The notes under the pieces: model-generated | The model's database searches: none | What the model was told of the DNA's origin: nothing | Seen by the model: only the letters and a program-made list of their open reading frames with translations | In this document: positions 1 to 8,205 of the stretch, piece by piece | How positions within the stretch are numbered: the first letter of the stretch is position 1 | Layout of the letters: each line of letters opens with the position of its first letter | Origin: Salsipaludibacter sp963735045 | GTDB lineage: Bacteria > Actinomycetota > Nitriliruptoria > Nitriliruptorales > Nitriliruptoraceae | Direction of reading: 5' to 3' | NCBI GenBank assembly: GCA_963735045.1 | Contig: CAVTIZ010000001.1 | Span: 310,001-374,000, forward strand | DNA: 64,000 nt | Program-made: the position numbers and the translations under genes

Positions 1-2251
1 CTCTACACCCAGTACGAACCCGCCGATGCCCGTCGGGTGTTCGCCTGCTTCGAACAGCCCGACCTGCGCACGTCGTTCACGTTCCACGTGGCCGCTCCGG
101 CGGACTGGGAGGTGCGGTCCAACACCGATGGGACGCGCCGGGACGCGCCGGACACCGAGTGGTCGGACGGGCAGGAGGTCGCGCGTTGGGACTTCGCCCC
201 GACCCTGCCGATCTCGACCTACATCACCTGCGTGGTGGCGGGGCCGTGGCACGTGGTCACCGACGGGTGGTCGCCGCGGGACCGCGGGACGGACGCGGCG
301 ACGGTCCCGCTCGGGCTGTTGTGCCGGGCCAGCATGGCCGCGCAGCCTCGACCCCGACGAGCTGTTCGCCGTCACGCGGCAGGGCCTGGACTTCTACGAC
401 CGCGTGTTCGACCAGCCCTACCCGTTCGGTCGCTACGACCAGGTGTTCGTGCCCGAGTACAACCTCGGCGCCATGGAGAACCCCGGGCTGGTCACCTTCA
501 CCGAGGCCTACGTGTTCCAGTCGGCCGTGACCGACGCCGAGCGGGAGTCCCGGGCCGCCACGATCCTCCACGAGATGGCCCACATGTGGTTCGGGGACCT
601 GGTCACGATGGCGTGGTGGGACGACCTGTGGCTCAAGGAGTCGTTCGCGGACTACATGGGCACCCTGGCCCAGGTCGAGGCGACGCGCTTCACCGATGCC
701 TGGACGACGTTCGCCACCCAGGACAAGGCCCGCGCCACCCGCGCCGACCAACTGCCCACGACCCACCCGGTGGTGGCCGACATCGTCGACCTCGAGGCCG
801 CCAAGCTCAACTTCGACGGCATCACGTACTCCAAGGGCGCGAGCGTGCTCAAGCAGTTGGTCGCCTGGGTCGGTCGCGACACCTTCCTGGCCGGGGCCAA
901 CCGCTACTTCGCCGACCACGCCTGGGGGACCACCACGCTGGCCGACTTCCTGGCCGCGCTCGGGACCGTCTCCGACCGGGACCTGCCCGCGTGGTCGACG
1001 ACGTGGCTGGAGACCGCCGGCGTCTCGACCCTGCGCGTCGAGGTCGACACCGACGACCACGCCACGGTCACGGCGGCCCGCCTGGTGCAACGCGGCCACG
1101 ACCCCACGACCGGGCAGCACCAGGTCCGTCCCCACCGTGTCGTCGTGGGCGGCTACGACCTGGTCGACGGCGAACTGGTGCGGACACGTCGGACCGAGGT
1201 CGACCTGGTCGACCGGGTGGTCGCCCTGCCCGCCCTGGTCGGCCACCCGCGGCCGGCCCTGCTGCTGCCCAACGACGAGGACCGCACCTACGCCAAGGTC
1301 ACGCTGGACCCCGGCTCGCTGGCCGTGGCCCGCCGGTCACTGGGGTCCTGCACCGACTCCCTGGCACGGGCGCTGCTGTGGTCGGCACTGTGGAACGCCA
1401 CCCGGGACGGTGAGCTGCCCGCCACCGCGTTCGTCGACGTGGTGGCCCGCCACGGTCCGGCCGAGACCCATTCGTCGATGCTGCGGACCCTGCACCGCCA
1501 GGTCCGCCACGCCATCCAGCACTTCGCCCCGGCGGGTGCACGCGCCCACCTGGGCGACCGCATGTGGGAGGTGGGCGCCGCCGCCGCGACCTCGGCTCCG
1601 GCCGGCAGCGACCGTCAGTTGGCGTGGATGCGCCTGGCGGTGGGGCTGGCCGCGGCCCACCCGGACTGGCTGCGTGACCTGCTGGCCGGTCGCGGCGTCC
1701 CCAACGGACTCGACGTCGACACCGACCTGCGCTGGGCGGCGTGGATCGAGCTGGCGGCTGTCGATGACGCCTCCGACGACGACCTGGACGCCGAACTGGC
1801 CCGTGAGGACCGGGCCGGTACCCGCCGCTGGCGCGAGACGGCCCGGGCTGCCCGGCCGATCGAGGAGGCCAAGGACCGGGCGTGGCGGCTGCTCACCGAC
1901 GGCGGGCTGGCCAACGAGGAGATGGTCGCGGTCATGGCGGGCTGGGGGCGTGCGGACCAACGCGACCTGACCGCGCGCTTCGAGGCACCGTGGCTGGAGG
2001 CGCTCGCGACCTGGTGGGACACGCGCACGATCGAAGACGCCCGTCGACTGGTCCAGGGGTTGTTCCCACCGGGCCGCGACGCGGTCCCGGGCGACGACGT
2101 GGCCGACCACCCCACCGTCGTCGCGGTCGACCGCTGGCTCGCCGACCACGCCGACGCCCCGTCGGCGCTTCGGCGGCTGGTGGTCGAGGACCGTGACGGC
2201 CTCGTCCGGTCGCTGCGGGCCCAGTCCGGCGCGAGCGACGACGGGCGGTGA
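1..2251 (+). CDS. pepN: Aminopeptidase N (M1 zinc metallopeptidase), 5'-partial, with an apparent frameshift
   Basis: Cytosolic M1-family aminopeptidase that removes N-terminal residues from peptides. The reading frame is open from base 1 (LYTQYEPADARRVFACFEQP is typical M1 sequence), so the start lies outside the window. The exopeptidase motif GAMEN is at 467-481. The zinc site HEMAH is at 569-583, with the third ligand Glu at 638-640, giving HEXXH-X18-E. An ERAP1-like C-terminal domain fills the rest. The first 345 bases read in frame 1 and everything after about 347 in frame 2; one surplus base near 344-347 explains this, because deleting one C restores the family sequence AAQLDPDELF. An ORF starting at base 26 in frame 2 therefore has a false N-terminus. 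Sequencing error is the simplest cause; a real lesion is possible. Confidence 0.9.
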   Translation, partial: STPSTNPPMPVGCSPASNSPTCARRSRSTWPLRRTGRCGPTPMGRAGTRRTPSGRTGRRSRVGTSPRPCRSRPTSPAWWRGRGTWSPTGGRRGTAGRTRRRSRSGCCAGPAWPRSLDPDELFAVTRQGLDFYDRVFDQPYPFGRYDQVFVPEYNLGAMENPGLVTFTEAYVFQSAVTDAERESRAATILHEMAHMWFGDLVTMAWWDDLWLKESFADYMGTLAQVEATRFTDAWTTFATQDKARATRADQLPTTHPVVADIVDLEAAKLNFDGITYSKGASVLKQLVAWVGRDTFLAGANRYFADHAWGTTTLADFLAALGTVSDRDLPAWSTTWLETAGVSTLRVEVDTDDHATVTAARLVQRGHDPTTGQHQVRPHRVVVGGYDLVDGELVRTRRTEVDLVDRVVALPALVGHPRPALLLPNDEDRTYAKVTLDPGSLAVARRSLGSCTDSLARALLWSALWNATRDGELPATAFVDVVARHGPAETHSSMLRTLHRQVRHAIQHFAPAGARAHLGDRMWEVGAAAATSAPAGSDRQLAWMRLAVGLAAAHPDWLRDLLAGRGVPNGLDVDTDLRWAAWIELAAVDDASDDDLDAELAREDRAGTRRWRETARAARPIEEAKDRAWRLLTDGGLANEEMVAVMAGWGRADQRDLTARFEAPWLEALATWWDTRTIEDARRLVQGLFPPGRDAVPGDDVADHPTVVAVDRWLADHADAPSALRRLVVEDRDGLVRSLRAQSGASDDGR

Positions 2252-2336
2252 ACCGCCCGGCCGGCGCCACGCGCTCGCCTCACGGCCATCCTCGCCCTTC
2301 CGACCCGACCACCGCCCCCCACGACCGAGGACCACC

Positions 2337-2660
2337 ATGATCTTCATCACCGCCAAGTTCCGCGTGAAGCCCGAGCACGCCGAGGACTGGCCGGAGCTGT
2401 CCCGAGCCTTCACCGAGGCGACCCGAGCCGAGCCCGGCTGCCTGTGGTTCGAGTGGTCCCGGAGCCTCGACGACCCGCACGACTACGTGCTCGTCGAGGC
2501 CTTCCGGGATGGGGACGCCGGCGAGGACCACGTCGGCTCGGACCACTTCGCACGGGCCCAGCAGGACCTCCCCCCGTACCTCCGGTCCACACCCCAGATC
2601 GTCAGCCAGGTCGTGGACCGGGACGGCTGGGCCGAACTGGGCGAGATGGCCGTGGACTGA
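2337..2660 (+). CDS. Antibiotic biosynthesis monooxygenase (ABM) domain protein
   Basis: A 107-residue single-domain protein of the dimeric alpha+beta ABM fold: it opens MIFITAKFRVKPEHAEDW, has a central EPGCLWFEWSRS strand and ends with a DHFARAQQDL helix. Family members include quinol monooxygenases (YgiN) and small haem-degrading or uncharacterised proteins; the sequence does not identify a substrate. The ATG is chosen because it gives exactly the usual family length of about 100 residues and follows an AGGACC purine stretch. It lies 85 bp after pepN on the same strand and may be cotranscribed with it. Confidence 0.8.
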   Translation: MIFITAKFRVKPEHAEDWPELSRAFTEATRAEPGCLWFEWSRSLDDPHDYVLVEAFRDGDAGEDHVGSDHFARAQQDLPPYLRSTPQIVSQVVDRDGWAELGEMAVD

Positions 2661-2687
2661 CGCCCATCGCCATCGGGACGGCCGGGA

Positions 2688-4127
2688 TCACGGTTCGACC
2701 GCGAGCCGACCGCCCTTCCACACCGCGGTGATCGCCCGGGTCGCGGTCACGTCCGTGGTCGGGTCACCCGCCACCAGGACCAGGTCCCCCCGGGCACCGG
2801 CCTCGAGGCGACCACGGTCGTCGAGCCCGAACGCGGTGGCGGGTTCGGCGGTCGCCGCGCCGAGGGCCTCGACCGGTGCCAGCCCGGCCTCGACCAGCAG
2901 CTCGAGCTCGCCGTGGATCGACGCACCCTCGACCACGCCGGAGTTGCCCGTGTCGGTCCCGGCCAGGACCCGGACGCCCGCGTCGGCGAGGTCACCGACC
3001 GACGCCAGGGCGAGCTCGCTGAGCGTGCTGGTCACCGGGAGCGACTCCTGCAGGGTCGACACCTCGCCGGCCTCCAGACGCGGGCCCAGGTCCGGGTCGT
3101 CGACCAGGCGCTCCCCGATCGTGGGGTCCCGGTCGTCGTAGACCGACAGCGTGGCCACGACGAACACGTCGGCGTCGGCCACCAGCTCGACCACGTCGGG
3201 CGCGGGCCCGTCCAACCACACGTGGGCGAGTCCGTCGACGCCCTCCTCGACCACCATGCGGGCGTCGGCGGCACGGCTGACGTGGGCCACGGCCAGCAGC
3301 CCACGGTCGTGGGCCGCCGCCACCAGGGCCGCCACCGTCTCCCGGTCCAGCGTGGGCAGGTCGGACCCCGGCGCGCCCGGCTCGACCACCAGCTTGATCC
3401 AGTCCGACCCCTCGACGACCCGGTCGGCGACCCACGCGTCGGCGGCGGTCGGGTCATCGATCGTGGGCAGGGTGGTGACGCCGAACTGGGTGCCGTGCCC
3501 GCCCGGCGGGGTGGCGAGGTGGCCGGCGGAGAACAGGTCGGCGCGATCCTCCGCCCCCTCGTCGAGCGCGTCTGCCCGCACCTCGCGGAGGAACCGTGGG
3601 GAGTTGAACATGTCCAGGGCGGTGGTGACGCCGAAGGCGAGGTCGCGCCGCAGCCGGCGCTCGCCCAGCACGTGCTGGTGGGCATCGATCAGACCCGGGA
3701 GGAGCGTGTGGCCGGTGCCGTCCACGACGACCGCGCCATCGGGCACGGCGACCTCGTCGACCGGCCCCACGGCACCGATGCCGTCGTGGTCGAACACGAC
3801 GGCCTGGTCGTCGAGCACCTCGCGGCCGTCGAAGACCCTCGCCCCCACGACGGCGGTGACGTCGCCCGTCGCAGCGGGGCCGCTCGTCGCCGCGCCCGAC
3901 GGCGGCGGGGTCGTCGGGTCGGTGACCTCCGTGCCCGGCGACGGGCCGCGGGACGGCTCCGGTGAGCCGTCCACGGCCCCGACCGAGGGCGTCGGCAGTG
4001 CCGGCACGGTCGGTGCGGTCGAGTCCGTCGTGGTGCTCGTGGCGGTCGGACCGTCGGGTCCGGTCGACGTCGTGCAGGCCGCGACCGCCAGCAGGAGCGC
4101 GACCAGGACGGACCGCGGGGCCGTCAC
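2688..4127 (-). CDS. Amidohydrolase-family lipoprotein
   Basis: A 479-residue metal-dependent hydrolase of the amidohydrolase superfamily (imidazolonepropionase/prolidase-like subgroup), probably membrane-anchored outside the cytoplasm. A lipoprotein signal ends in the lipobox LAVAAC (Cys18), followed by a Ser/Thr/Pro-rich linker to about residue 90. Metal-site motifs follow in order: LPGLIDAHQH, the candidate carboxylated Lys in WIKLVVEPG, AVAHVSR, GLAHVW and the Asp in LAGTDTG. The C-terminal beta-sandwich reads GRLEAGARGDLVLVAGDP. Its GTG start overlaps the stop of the upstream acetyltransferase by 4 bp, so it is the last gene of a three-gene operon. The substrate is unknown. Confidence 0.85.
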   Translation of the reverse strand: MTAPRSVLVALLLAVAACTTSTGPDGPTATSTTTDSTAPTVPALPTPSVGAVDGSPEPSRGPSPGTEVTDPTTPPPSGAATSGPAATGDVTAVVGARVFDGREVLDDQAVVFDHDGIGAVGPVDEVAVPDGAVVVDGTGHTLLPGLIDAHQHVLGERRLRRDLAFGVTTALDMFNSPRFLREVRADALDEGAEDRADLFSAGHLATPPGGHGTQFGVTTLPTIDDPTAADAWVADRVVEGSDWIKLVVEPGAPGSDLPTLDRETVAALVAAAHDRGLLAVAHVSRAADARMVVEEGVDGLAHVWLDGPAPDVVELVADADVFVVATLSVYDDRDPTIGERLVDDPDLGPRLEAGEVSTLQESLPVTSTLSELALASVGDLADAGVRVLAGTDTGNSGVVEGASIHGELELLVEAGLAPVEALGAATAEPATAFGLDDRGRLEAGARGDLVLVAGDPTTDVTATRAITAVWKGGRLAVEP

Positions 4128-4741
4128 CAGGTCGGCATCGTCGGATGGGGCCGCGCCATCACGAGGGTGTCGACGAACTGGCCACCCCGGAAGACGCGGC
4201 CGCGACAGGTGCCCTCCACCTCGAAGCCCACTCGCTCGTAGAGGGCCACCGCCGGACCGTTGTCGGCACAGACCTCGAGCTCGAGCCGACGTACCTGGAG
4301 CCAGTTGTCGGCCAGGTCCAGGGCGGCCTCGAGCAACCGCGTGCCGATGCCACGGCCCTGCCAGTCGTCGTGCACGGCCATCCCGATCGATCCGCAGTGG
4401 CGCGTTCGCTCGCGTGTGGAGACTCCCAGGCCGATGCTGCCCACGACCCGTCCCGACTCCTCACCCAGGCACGCGACCAGCAGGCGGAAGCCCTCGGGGG
4501 GTTCGTCGAGACGCTCCTGCCACTCACCCACGGACGGGTGTGGCAGCTGCAGGGTCATCGACTGGGCCCGTGGCATGGCCATCACCGCACGAAGGTCCGC
4601 CGCGTCGCTGGGCTCGGCCCGGCGGATCACCACGTCGACATGACCCTGCGGCAGGTCGGTGCCCACGTCGTCCTCCCCACCCGCAGGACCTGAGTTGAAC
4701 CTGCCCTGACCCCGAGTGTCAAGGGTCGCCTGAACCGTCAC
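4124..4741 (-). CDS. GNAT-family N-acetyltransferase
   Basis: A 205-residue acetyl-CoA-dependent acyltransferase. The acetyl-CoA P-loop is seen in DDWQGRGIGTRLLEAALD, and the C-terminal part DNGPAVALYERVGFEVEG is characteristic of the fold. The canonical domain begins at VIRRAEPSDAADL, so the first 37 residues are an unusual extension. The GTG at 4741 is kept because it overlaps the TGA of the upstream MBL-fold gene by 4 bp (translational coupling); an internal start near residue 27 or 36 is possible. The target amine is not predictable. Confidence 0.8.
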   Translation of the reverse strand: MTVQATLDTRGQGRFNSGPAGGEDDVGTDLPQGHVDVVIRRAEPSDAADLRAVMAMPRAQSMTLQLPHPSVGEWQERLDEPPEGFRLLVACLGEESGRVVGSIGLGVSTRERTRHCGSIGMAVHDDWQGRGIGTRLLEAALDLADNWLQVRRLELEVCADNGPAVALYERVGFEVEGTCRGRVFRGGQFVDTLVMARPHPTMPTW

Positions 4742-5583
4742 AGGCGGTCGGCGTAGTCCGTCAACTGGCGGGTCGCGTCCACCGTCAGCGGGTCACCGTG
4801 GCCGAACAACATCGTCTCGGGGGCGAGGTCGGCCAGGACCTTCACCGAGGCCACGGCGGCCTCCGCGTCGGCGGTGAAGTCCGGCGGCGAGGCCTCGATG
4901 CCCTCCCCGGTCGTGCCGCCGATCCGGCGATCCCGCACGACCGCGTCCCCGGTCAACAGGACACCGGCATCGGCCGCGAAGGCCGACAGGTGCCCCGGGG
5001 TGTGTCCGGGGGTGGCCACGATGCGCAGGCCCAGCAGGACATCCCCGTCGACCACCTCCTGCGCGACGGCGACCCGGTCCCGCACCGTGGCGAGGTCCGG
5101 GGCCGCGGCATGGGCCGTCGCCCCGGTGGCCTCGGCCATCACGGCCTCGATCCCGCCGACGTGGTCGCCGTGGTCATGGGACACCAGCACGTGCGACACC
5201 GCTCCCCAGCCGACACCGGCCGCGTCCAGTGCCGTGGCGATGGGCTCCACCCCGCCCTGGCCCGTGCCGGTGTCGAACACCAGCGCCTCGCCCCCACGCA
5301 CCAGGACGTAGGCCGACACGAAGCCGAACGAGGCGCGCTCCCACGCCAGGGGCGCGTCGACGCCGGGCTCGGACTCCTCGCCGCCCCCGTCGCCGGCCGC
5401 AGGCGTCGAGGTGGTGTCCGCGGGCGGCGGGTCGTCGTCACAGGCCGCCAACGCCGGCCCCAGCACCACCGCCCCCAGCGTCACCCGTCCGAGGTCGGCC
5501 AGCAGCGTCCTGCGGGTCAGTCCCCCGCGCGGCACGTGCCCGTGCCCACTCCCCGGCGACCACCGTCGACCTCGGACTGCCAT
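4738..5583 (-). CDS. MBL-fold metallohydrolase, exported (Tat-type lipoprotein signal)
   Basis: A 281-residue metallo-beta-lactamase-fold hydrolase. The N-terminus carries a twin-arginine motif (TRRTLL, Arg24-Arg25), a hydrophobic stretch and a lipobox (ALAAC, Cys48), so it is probably exported folded and lipid-anchored. Metal ligands are in HVLVSHDHGDHVGG (HxHxDH), the His of ATPGHTPGH, the Asp of LLTGDAVV and the final His of LFGHGDP. The ATG at 5583 is preferred over an upstream ORF start at 5778 because GGAGGG lies 6 nt before it and the upstream residues are low-complexity repeats. First gene of the MBL-GNAT-amidohydrolase operon. Confidence 0.87.
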   Translation of the reverse strand: MAVRGRRWSPGSGHGHVPRGGLTRRTLLADLGRVTLGAVVLGPALAACDDDPPPADTTSTPAAGDGGGEESEPGVDAPLAWERASFGFVSAYVLVRGGEALVFDTGTGQGGVEPIATALDAAGVGWGAVSHVLVSHDHGDHVGGIEAVMAEATGATAHAAAPDLATVRDRVAVAQEVVDGDVLLGLRIVATPGHTPGHLSAFAADAGVLLTGDAVVRDRRIGGTTGEGIEASPPDFTADAEAAVASVKVLADLAPETMLFGHGDPLTVDATRQLTDYADRL

Positions 5584-5654
5584 GGTCACCCTCCGTGTCC
5601 GGTCCAGCCTACGAGCCGCGCCCGCCCCGACCCCCGGCGGCTCCCGTCCGACCC

Positions 5655-5838
5655 TCCCCCCGGTCACCCCGCTCCCCCCGGTCACCCCGTCCCCCCGGTC
5701 ACCACCGTCCCCCGGGTCCGCCACCCTCCCCGCGGGGTCACCCACCTCACCCGGGTCCGACACCCCCGCCGGCGCCACCTCACGCCGGGTCCGCCACCCT
5801 CACCCGGATCCGCCACCCTCACCCGGATCCGCCCACCC
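5655..5838. repeat. Low-complexity tandem repeats in a divergent intergenic gap
   Basis: This is the main content of the 363-bp gap between the MBL-fold gene (minus) and the histidine phosphatase (plus). CCCCCCGGTCACC occurs three times about 17 bp apart (5655-5705), then a 19-bp unit containing CCACCCTCACCCGGATCCG occurs twice in direct succession (about 5795-5835). No coding signal fits either strand. The repeats may be slippage products; a regulatory role cannot be inferred. Confidence 0.6.
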
Positions 5839-5857
5839 TGCCACATCGGCGCCGTTC

Positions 5858-5917
5858 TCCCGTCGATTGTCGGATCCGGGGGTGCTGACGCGGTCGCCGT
5901 CCCCAATCGACTGGGGT
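5858..5917. other. Stem-loop element, copy 1 of 2
   Basis: Perfect 8-bp arms GTCGATTG (5862-5869) and CAATCGAC (5904-5911) enclose a 34-nt loop that begins TCGGATCC and contains GCGGTCG. A CTGGGG run follows the right arm. A second copy at 29330-29379 has the same arm spacing and loop landmarks, and one arm pair is changed on both sides (A:T here, G:C there), so pairing is conserved. This copy ends about 35 bp before the histidine phosphatase start. Confidence 0.65.
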
Positions 5918-5946
5918 GGGTGGGGGGCGTGGATACGGTGCGGGTC

Positions 5947-6642
5947 ATGGAACTCCTGCTCATCCGCCATGCCCAGCCTGCCTGGGTGGTCGACGGCATC
6001 GGCTACAACGACCCCGACCTGTCCGAGCTCGGCCGGGCGCAGGCGGTCGCGGTCGGGGCGGCGCTGGCCGAGGTCGCCGTGGACGAGTTCTGGGTGTCGC
6101 CCGCGGCCCGTTCCCAGCAGACCGCCGCGGCCATCACCGCCCATCACGACGCCCCGGTCACCACGCTGGACTGGGCGCTGGAGATCCAGCTGCCCGACGA
6201 CTGGAACGAGGTCCCGGTCGAGACCATCCGGACCTGGTTCCAGGAGTCCCGGAGCCACGACCGTGAGCAGTGGTGGCAGGCCAGCGGGCCCCACGGCGGG
6301 GAGACCTTCCGCCACTTCCACCAGCGCGTGGCCAGTGGCCTGGAAGCCGAACTCGCCGGCCGCGACATCACCCGGGTGCCCGACACCCCCGACCTGTGGC
6401 GGGTGCCCGACGACGACACGCGCCGGGTCGCCCTGGTGACCCATGCCGGGACGAACTCGGTCGTGCTCGGGACCCTGCTCGGCGTGGCACCACAGCCATG
6501 GGAATGGGAGCGGTTCTCGTCGGCGCACGCCTCCGTGACGATCCTGCGCAACCGAGCCATCGCCTCGGCCGACATCTTCGGGCTGCGCAGCTTCTCCGAG
6601 ACCGCCCACCTGGCCGCCGCCGACCTCGAGGTCACCCGCTGA
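5947..6642 (+). CDS. Histidine phosphatase family protein (phosphoglycerate-mutase-like)
   Basis: A 231-residue member of the branch-1 histidine phosphatase superfamily. The catalytic phospho-His motif is at the N-terminus (LLLIRHAQPAW), the second arginine is in SPAARSQQTA, and the second catalytic His lies in VALVTHAGTNSVVLGTLLG. These phosphatases act on small phosphorylated metabolites or nucleotides; no more specific call is justified. The ATG is chosen because the RHxxP motif must lie within the first ten residues. TACGGT about 14 nt upstream could be a -10 box, which would leave a very short leader. Confidence 0.85.
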   Translation: MELLLIRHAQPAWVVDGIGYNDPDLSELGRAQAVAVGAALAEVAVDEFWVSPAARSQQTAAAITAHHDAPVTTLDWALEIQLPDDWNEVPVETIRTWFQESRSHDREQWWQASGPHGGETFRHFHQRVASGLEAELAGRDITRVPDTPDLWRVPDDDTRRVALVTHAGTNSVVLGTLLGVAPQPWEWERFSSAHASVTILRNRAIASADIFGLRSFSETAHLAAADLEVTR

Positions 6643-6770
6643 CGACCCTCGTCGTCGTCGGCTCGACCCCGCGCCGACGAGGACGGTCGGACGCCCCCGA
6701 GGCGTCACCGCGAAGTAGCGTCGTGGGTGGTCACCGTGACGTGGCCACCACTCGACCCGGGAGCCCGATC

Positions 6771-7064
6771 ATGAGCACCACTTCCAACGACCCCCTCCGC
6801 GACGAGGACATGGTGTCCAGCGAGGGCGACGCGCCCGACCTGTCGGCCCACGACGCCGACGGGGCCGACGCCGACGGCACCGACGGCGACGCGGCCGACG
6901 CCGACGGGACCGATGGGGACGCGGCCGATGCCACCGATGGCGACGCCACGGACGGCGACGCCACGGACGGCGACGGCAGCGCGGGCGACGGCGACGCCAC
7001 CGACGTGGCGGACGGCGATGCCGCCGATGGTGGCGGGGCCGACGCCGACGGCACCGACGCCTGA
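6771..7064 (+). CDS. Asp/Gly/Ala-rich acidic repeat protein
   Basis: A 97-residue protein made almost wholly of Asp, Gly, Ala and Thr after a short N-terminal part, with imperfect repeats such as ADGTDGDA and DATDGD. It has no hydrophobic core and is expected to be disordered and strongly acidic. It belongs to no family I recognise. A good ribosome site (GGAG, 7 nt before the ATG) supports translation, and it ends 13 bp before the JmjC-like gene on the same strand. It could be a spurious ORF in repeat DNA, but the site and spacing argue for a gene. Confidence 0.5.
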   Translation: MSTTSNDPLRDEDMVSSEGDAPDLSAHDADGADADGTDGDAADADGTDGDAADATDGDATDGDATDGDGSAGDGDATDVADGDAADGGGADADGTDA

Positions 7065-7077
7065 CGGACACCCCGAC

Positions 7078-8205
7078 GTGCGGGCACTTCCCCTGCTGGC
7101 CGGCGATGACCGGACGTTCGTCCGCTCGACCTGGGGTCGCCGGATGCACCTGCACCATGGTGACGTCCGGGCCCTCGCGAAGCTGTTGACGCTCGACGAC
7201 GTCGACCACCTGCTGACGGGCACGACCATCCGGGCGCCCGAGGTCCGGCTGGCCCGGGACGGCCAGATCCTGCCGTCCGGGGGCTGGACCCAGCGCGCCA
7301 GCCTCGCCGGACAGTCCCTGTCGGGGCTGGCGGACCCGCGCCGGCTGCTGGCCGCGTTCGACGAGGGTGCCACCATCGTGCTGCAGGGCCTGCAACGGTC
7401 ATGGGAGCCGTTGGCCCGGCTGCTCGGCGACCTCGAACACGAGCTCGGCCACCCCTGCCAGGCCAACGCCTACCTCACGCCGGCGTCGTCGCGCGGGTTC
7501 GACCGGCACCACGACGCCCACGACGTCTTCGTGGTCCAGACCCATGGCTCCAAGGCGTGGGAGGTCCACGACGACGACGGCCAGCACGACCTGGTGCTCG
7601 AACCCGGGACCGCGCTGTACCTGCCGGCCGGGACCGACCACCTCGCCCACACCCGCGACACCGTGTCCCTGCACGTCACGATCGGCGTGCGCCAGCTCAC
7701 CCGTCGCCGGGTGGTGGGGCGGGCCGTGCAGGCCGTGCTCGACGACCTCGAGCTCGACGGACGCCTGCCGGCCGGTTGGCTCGACGACCGCGATCCCGTC
7801 GCCACGGACCTCGCGACCGCGCTGGCTGCCGTGGCGACCGCGCTGGGCGAACGCGATCCCGACGCACTGGTGGCCGACGAGGCCGAACGCTTCCGGACGA
7901 CGCGCACCAGCTGGCTGCCCGGCGGGCTGCGGGACCGGGTGGCGCTGGAGGACCTCGACGACACCACGACCGTCCGTCGCCGCCAGGGCCACCATGCCCG
8001 GCTGCGACCCGACGGCGACCATGTCCGGGTCCTGCTGGGTGACCGGGACCTGCGGGTGCCGGGATGGGTCGAGCCGGCGCTGGCCGCCGCCATCGAGGCG
8101 AACGTGCTGCGCCCGGTCGACCTGGCCGAGTGGCTCGACCCGACCAGCCGCGTGGTGGTGGTGCGCCGGCTGGTCCGCGAGGGCCTGTTCCGGCTCGACC
8201 CGTGA
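7078..8205 (+). CDS. JmjC/cupin-4 domain 2-oxoglutarate oxygenase (ROXA-like)
   Basis: A 375-residue protein resembling bacterial ribosomal oxygenases (YcfD/ROXA; human MINA53/NO66), which hydroxylate ribosomal protein side chains using Fe(II) and 2-oxoglutarate. The iron facial triad is seen as HHDAHD (HxD) followed by a distal His in the TDHLAHT segment. The surrounding DVFVVQTHGSKAWEVHD strand is typical, and a winged-helix-like C-terminal domain follows. The GTG start sits just before VRALPLLAGDDRTFVRSTWG. Its stop overlaps the GTG of the next gene by 4 bp. The target protein is not predicted. Confidence 0.78.
   Translation: MRALPLLAGDDRTFVRSTWGRRMHLHHGDVRALAKLLTLDDVDHLLTGTTIRAPEVRLARDGQILPSGGWTQRASLAGQSLSGLADPRRLLAAFDEGATIVLQGLQRSWEPLARLLGDLEHELGHPCQANAYLTPASSRGFDRHHDAHDVFVVQTHGSKAWEVHDDDGQHDLVLEPGTALYLPAGTDHLAHTRDTVSLHVTIGVRQLTRRRVVGRAVQAVLDDLELDGRLPAGWLDDRDPVATDLATALAAVATALGERDPDALVADEAERFRTTRTSWLPGGLRDRVALEDLDDTTTVRRRQGHHARLRPDGDHVRVLLGDRDLRVPGWVEPALAAAIEANVLRPVDLAEWLDPTSRVVVVRRLVREGLFRLDP

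Noticed and set aside
26..345. N-terminus of the 741-codon frame-2 ORF as the real pepN start
   Set aside because: Frame 1 over this stretch carries clear aminopeptidase sequence; frame 2 there is Arg/Thr-rich noise.
6771..7064. Treating the acidic repeat ORF as pure repeat DNA
   Set aside because: It has a well-placed ribosome site and a plausible non-repeat N-terminus, so it is kept as a low-confidence gene.
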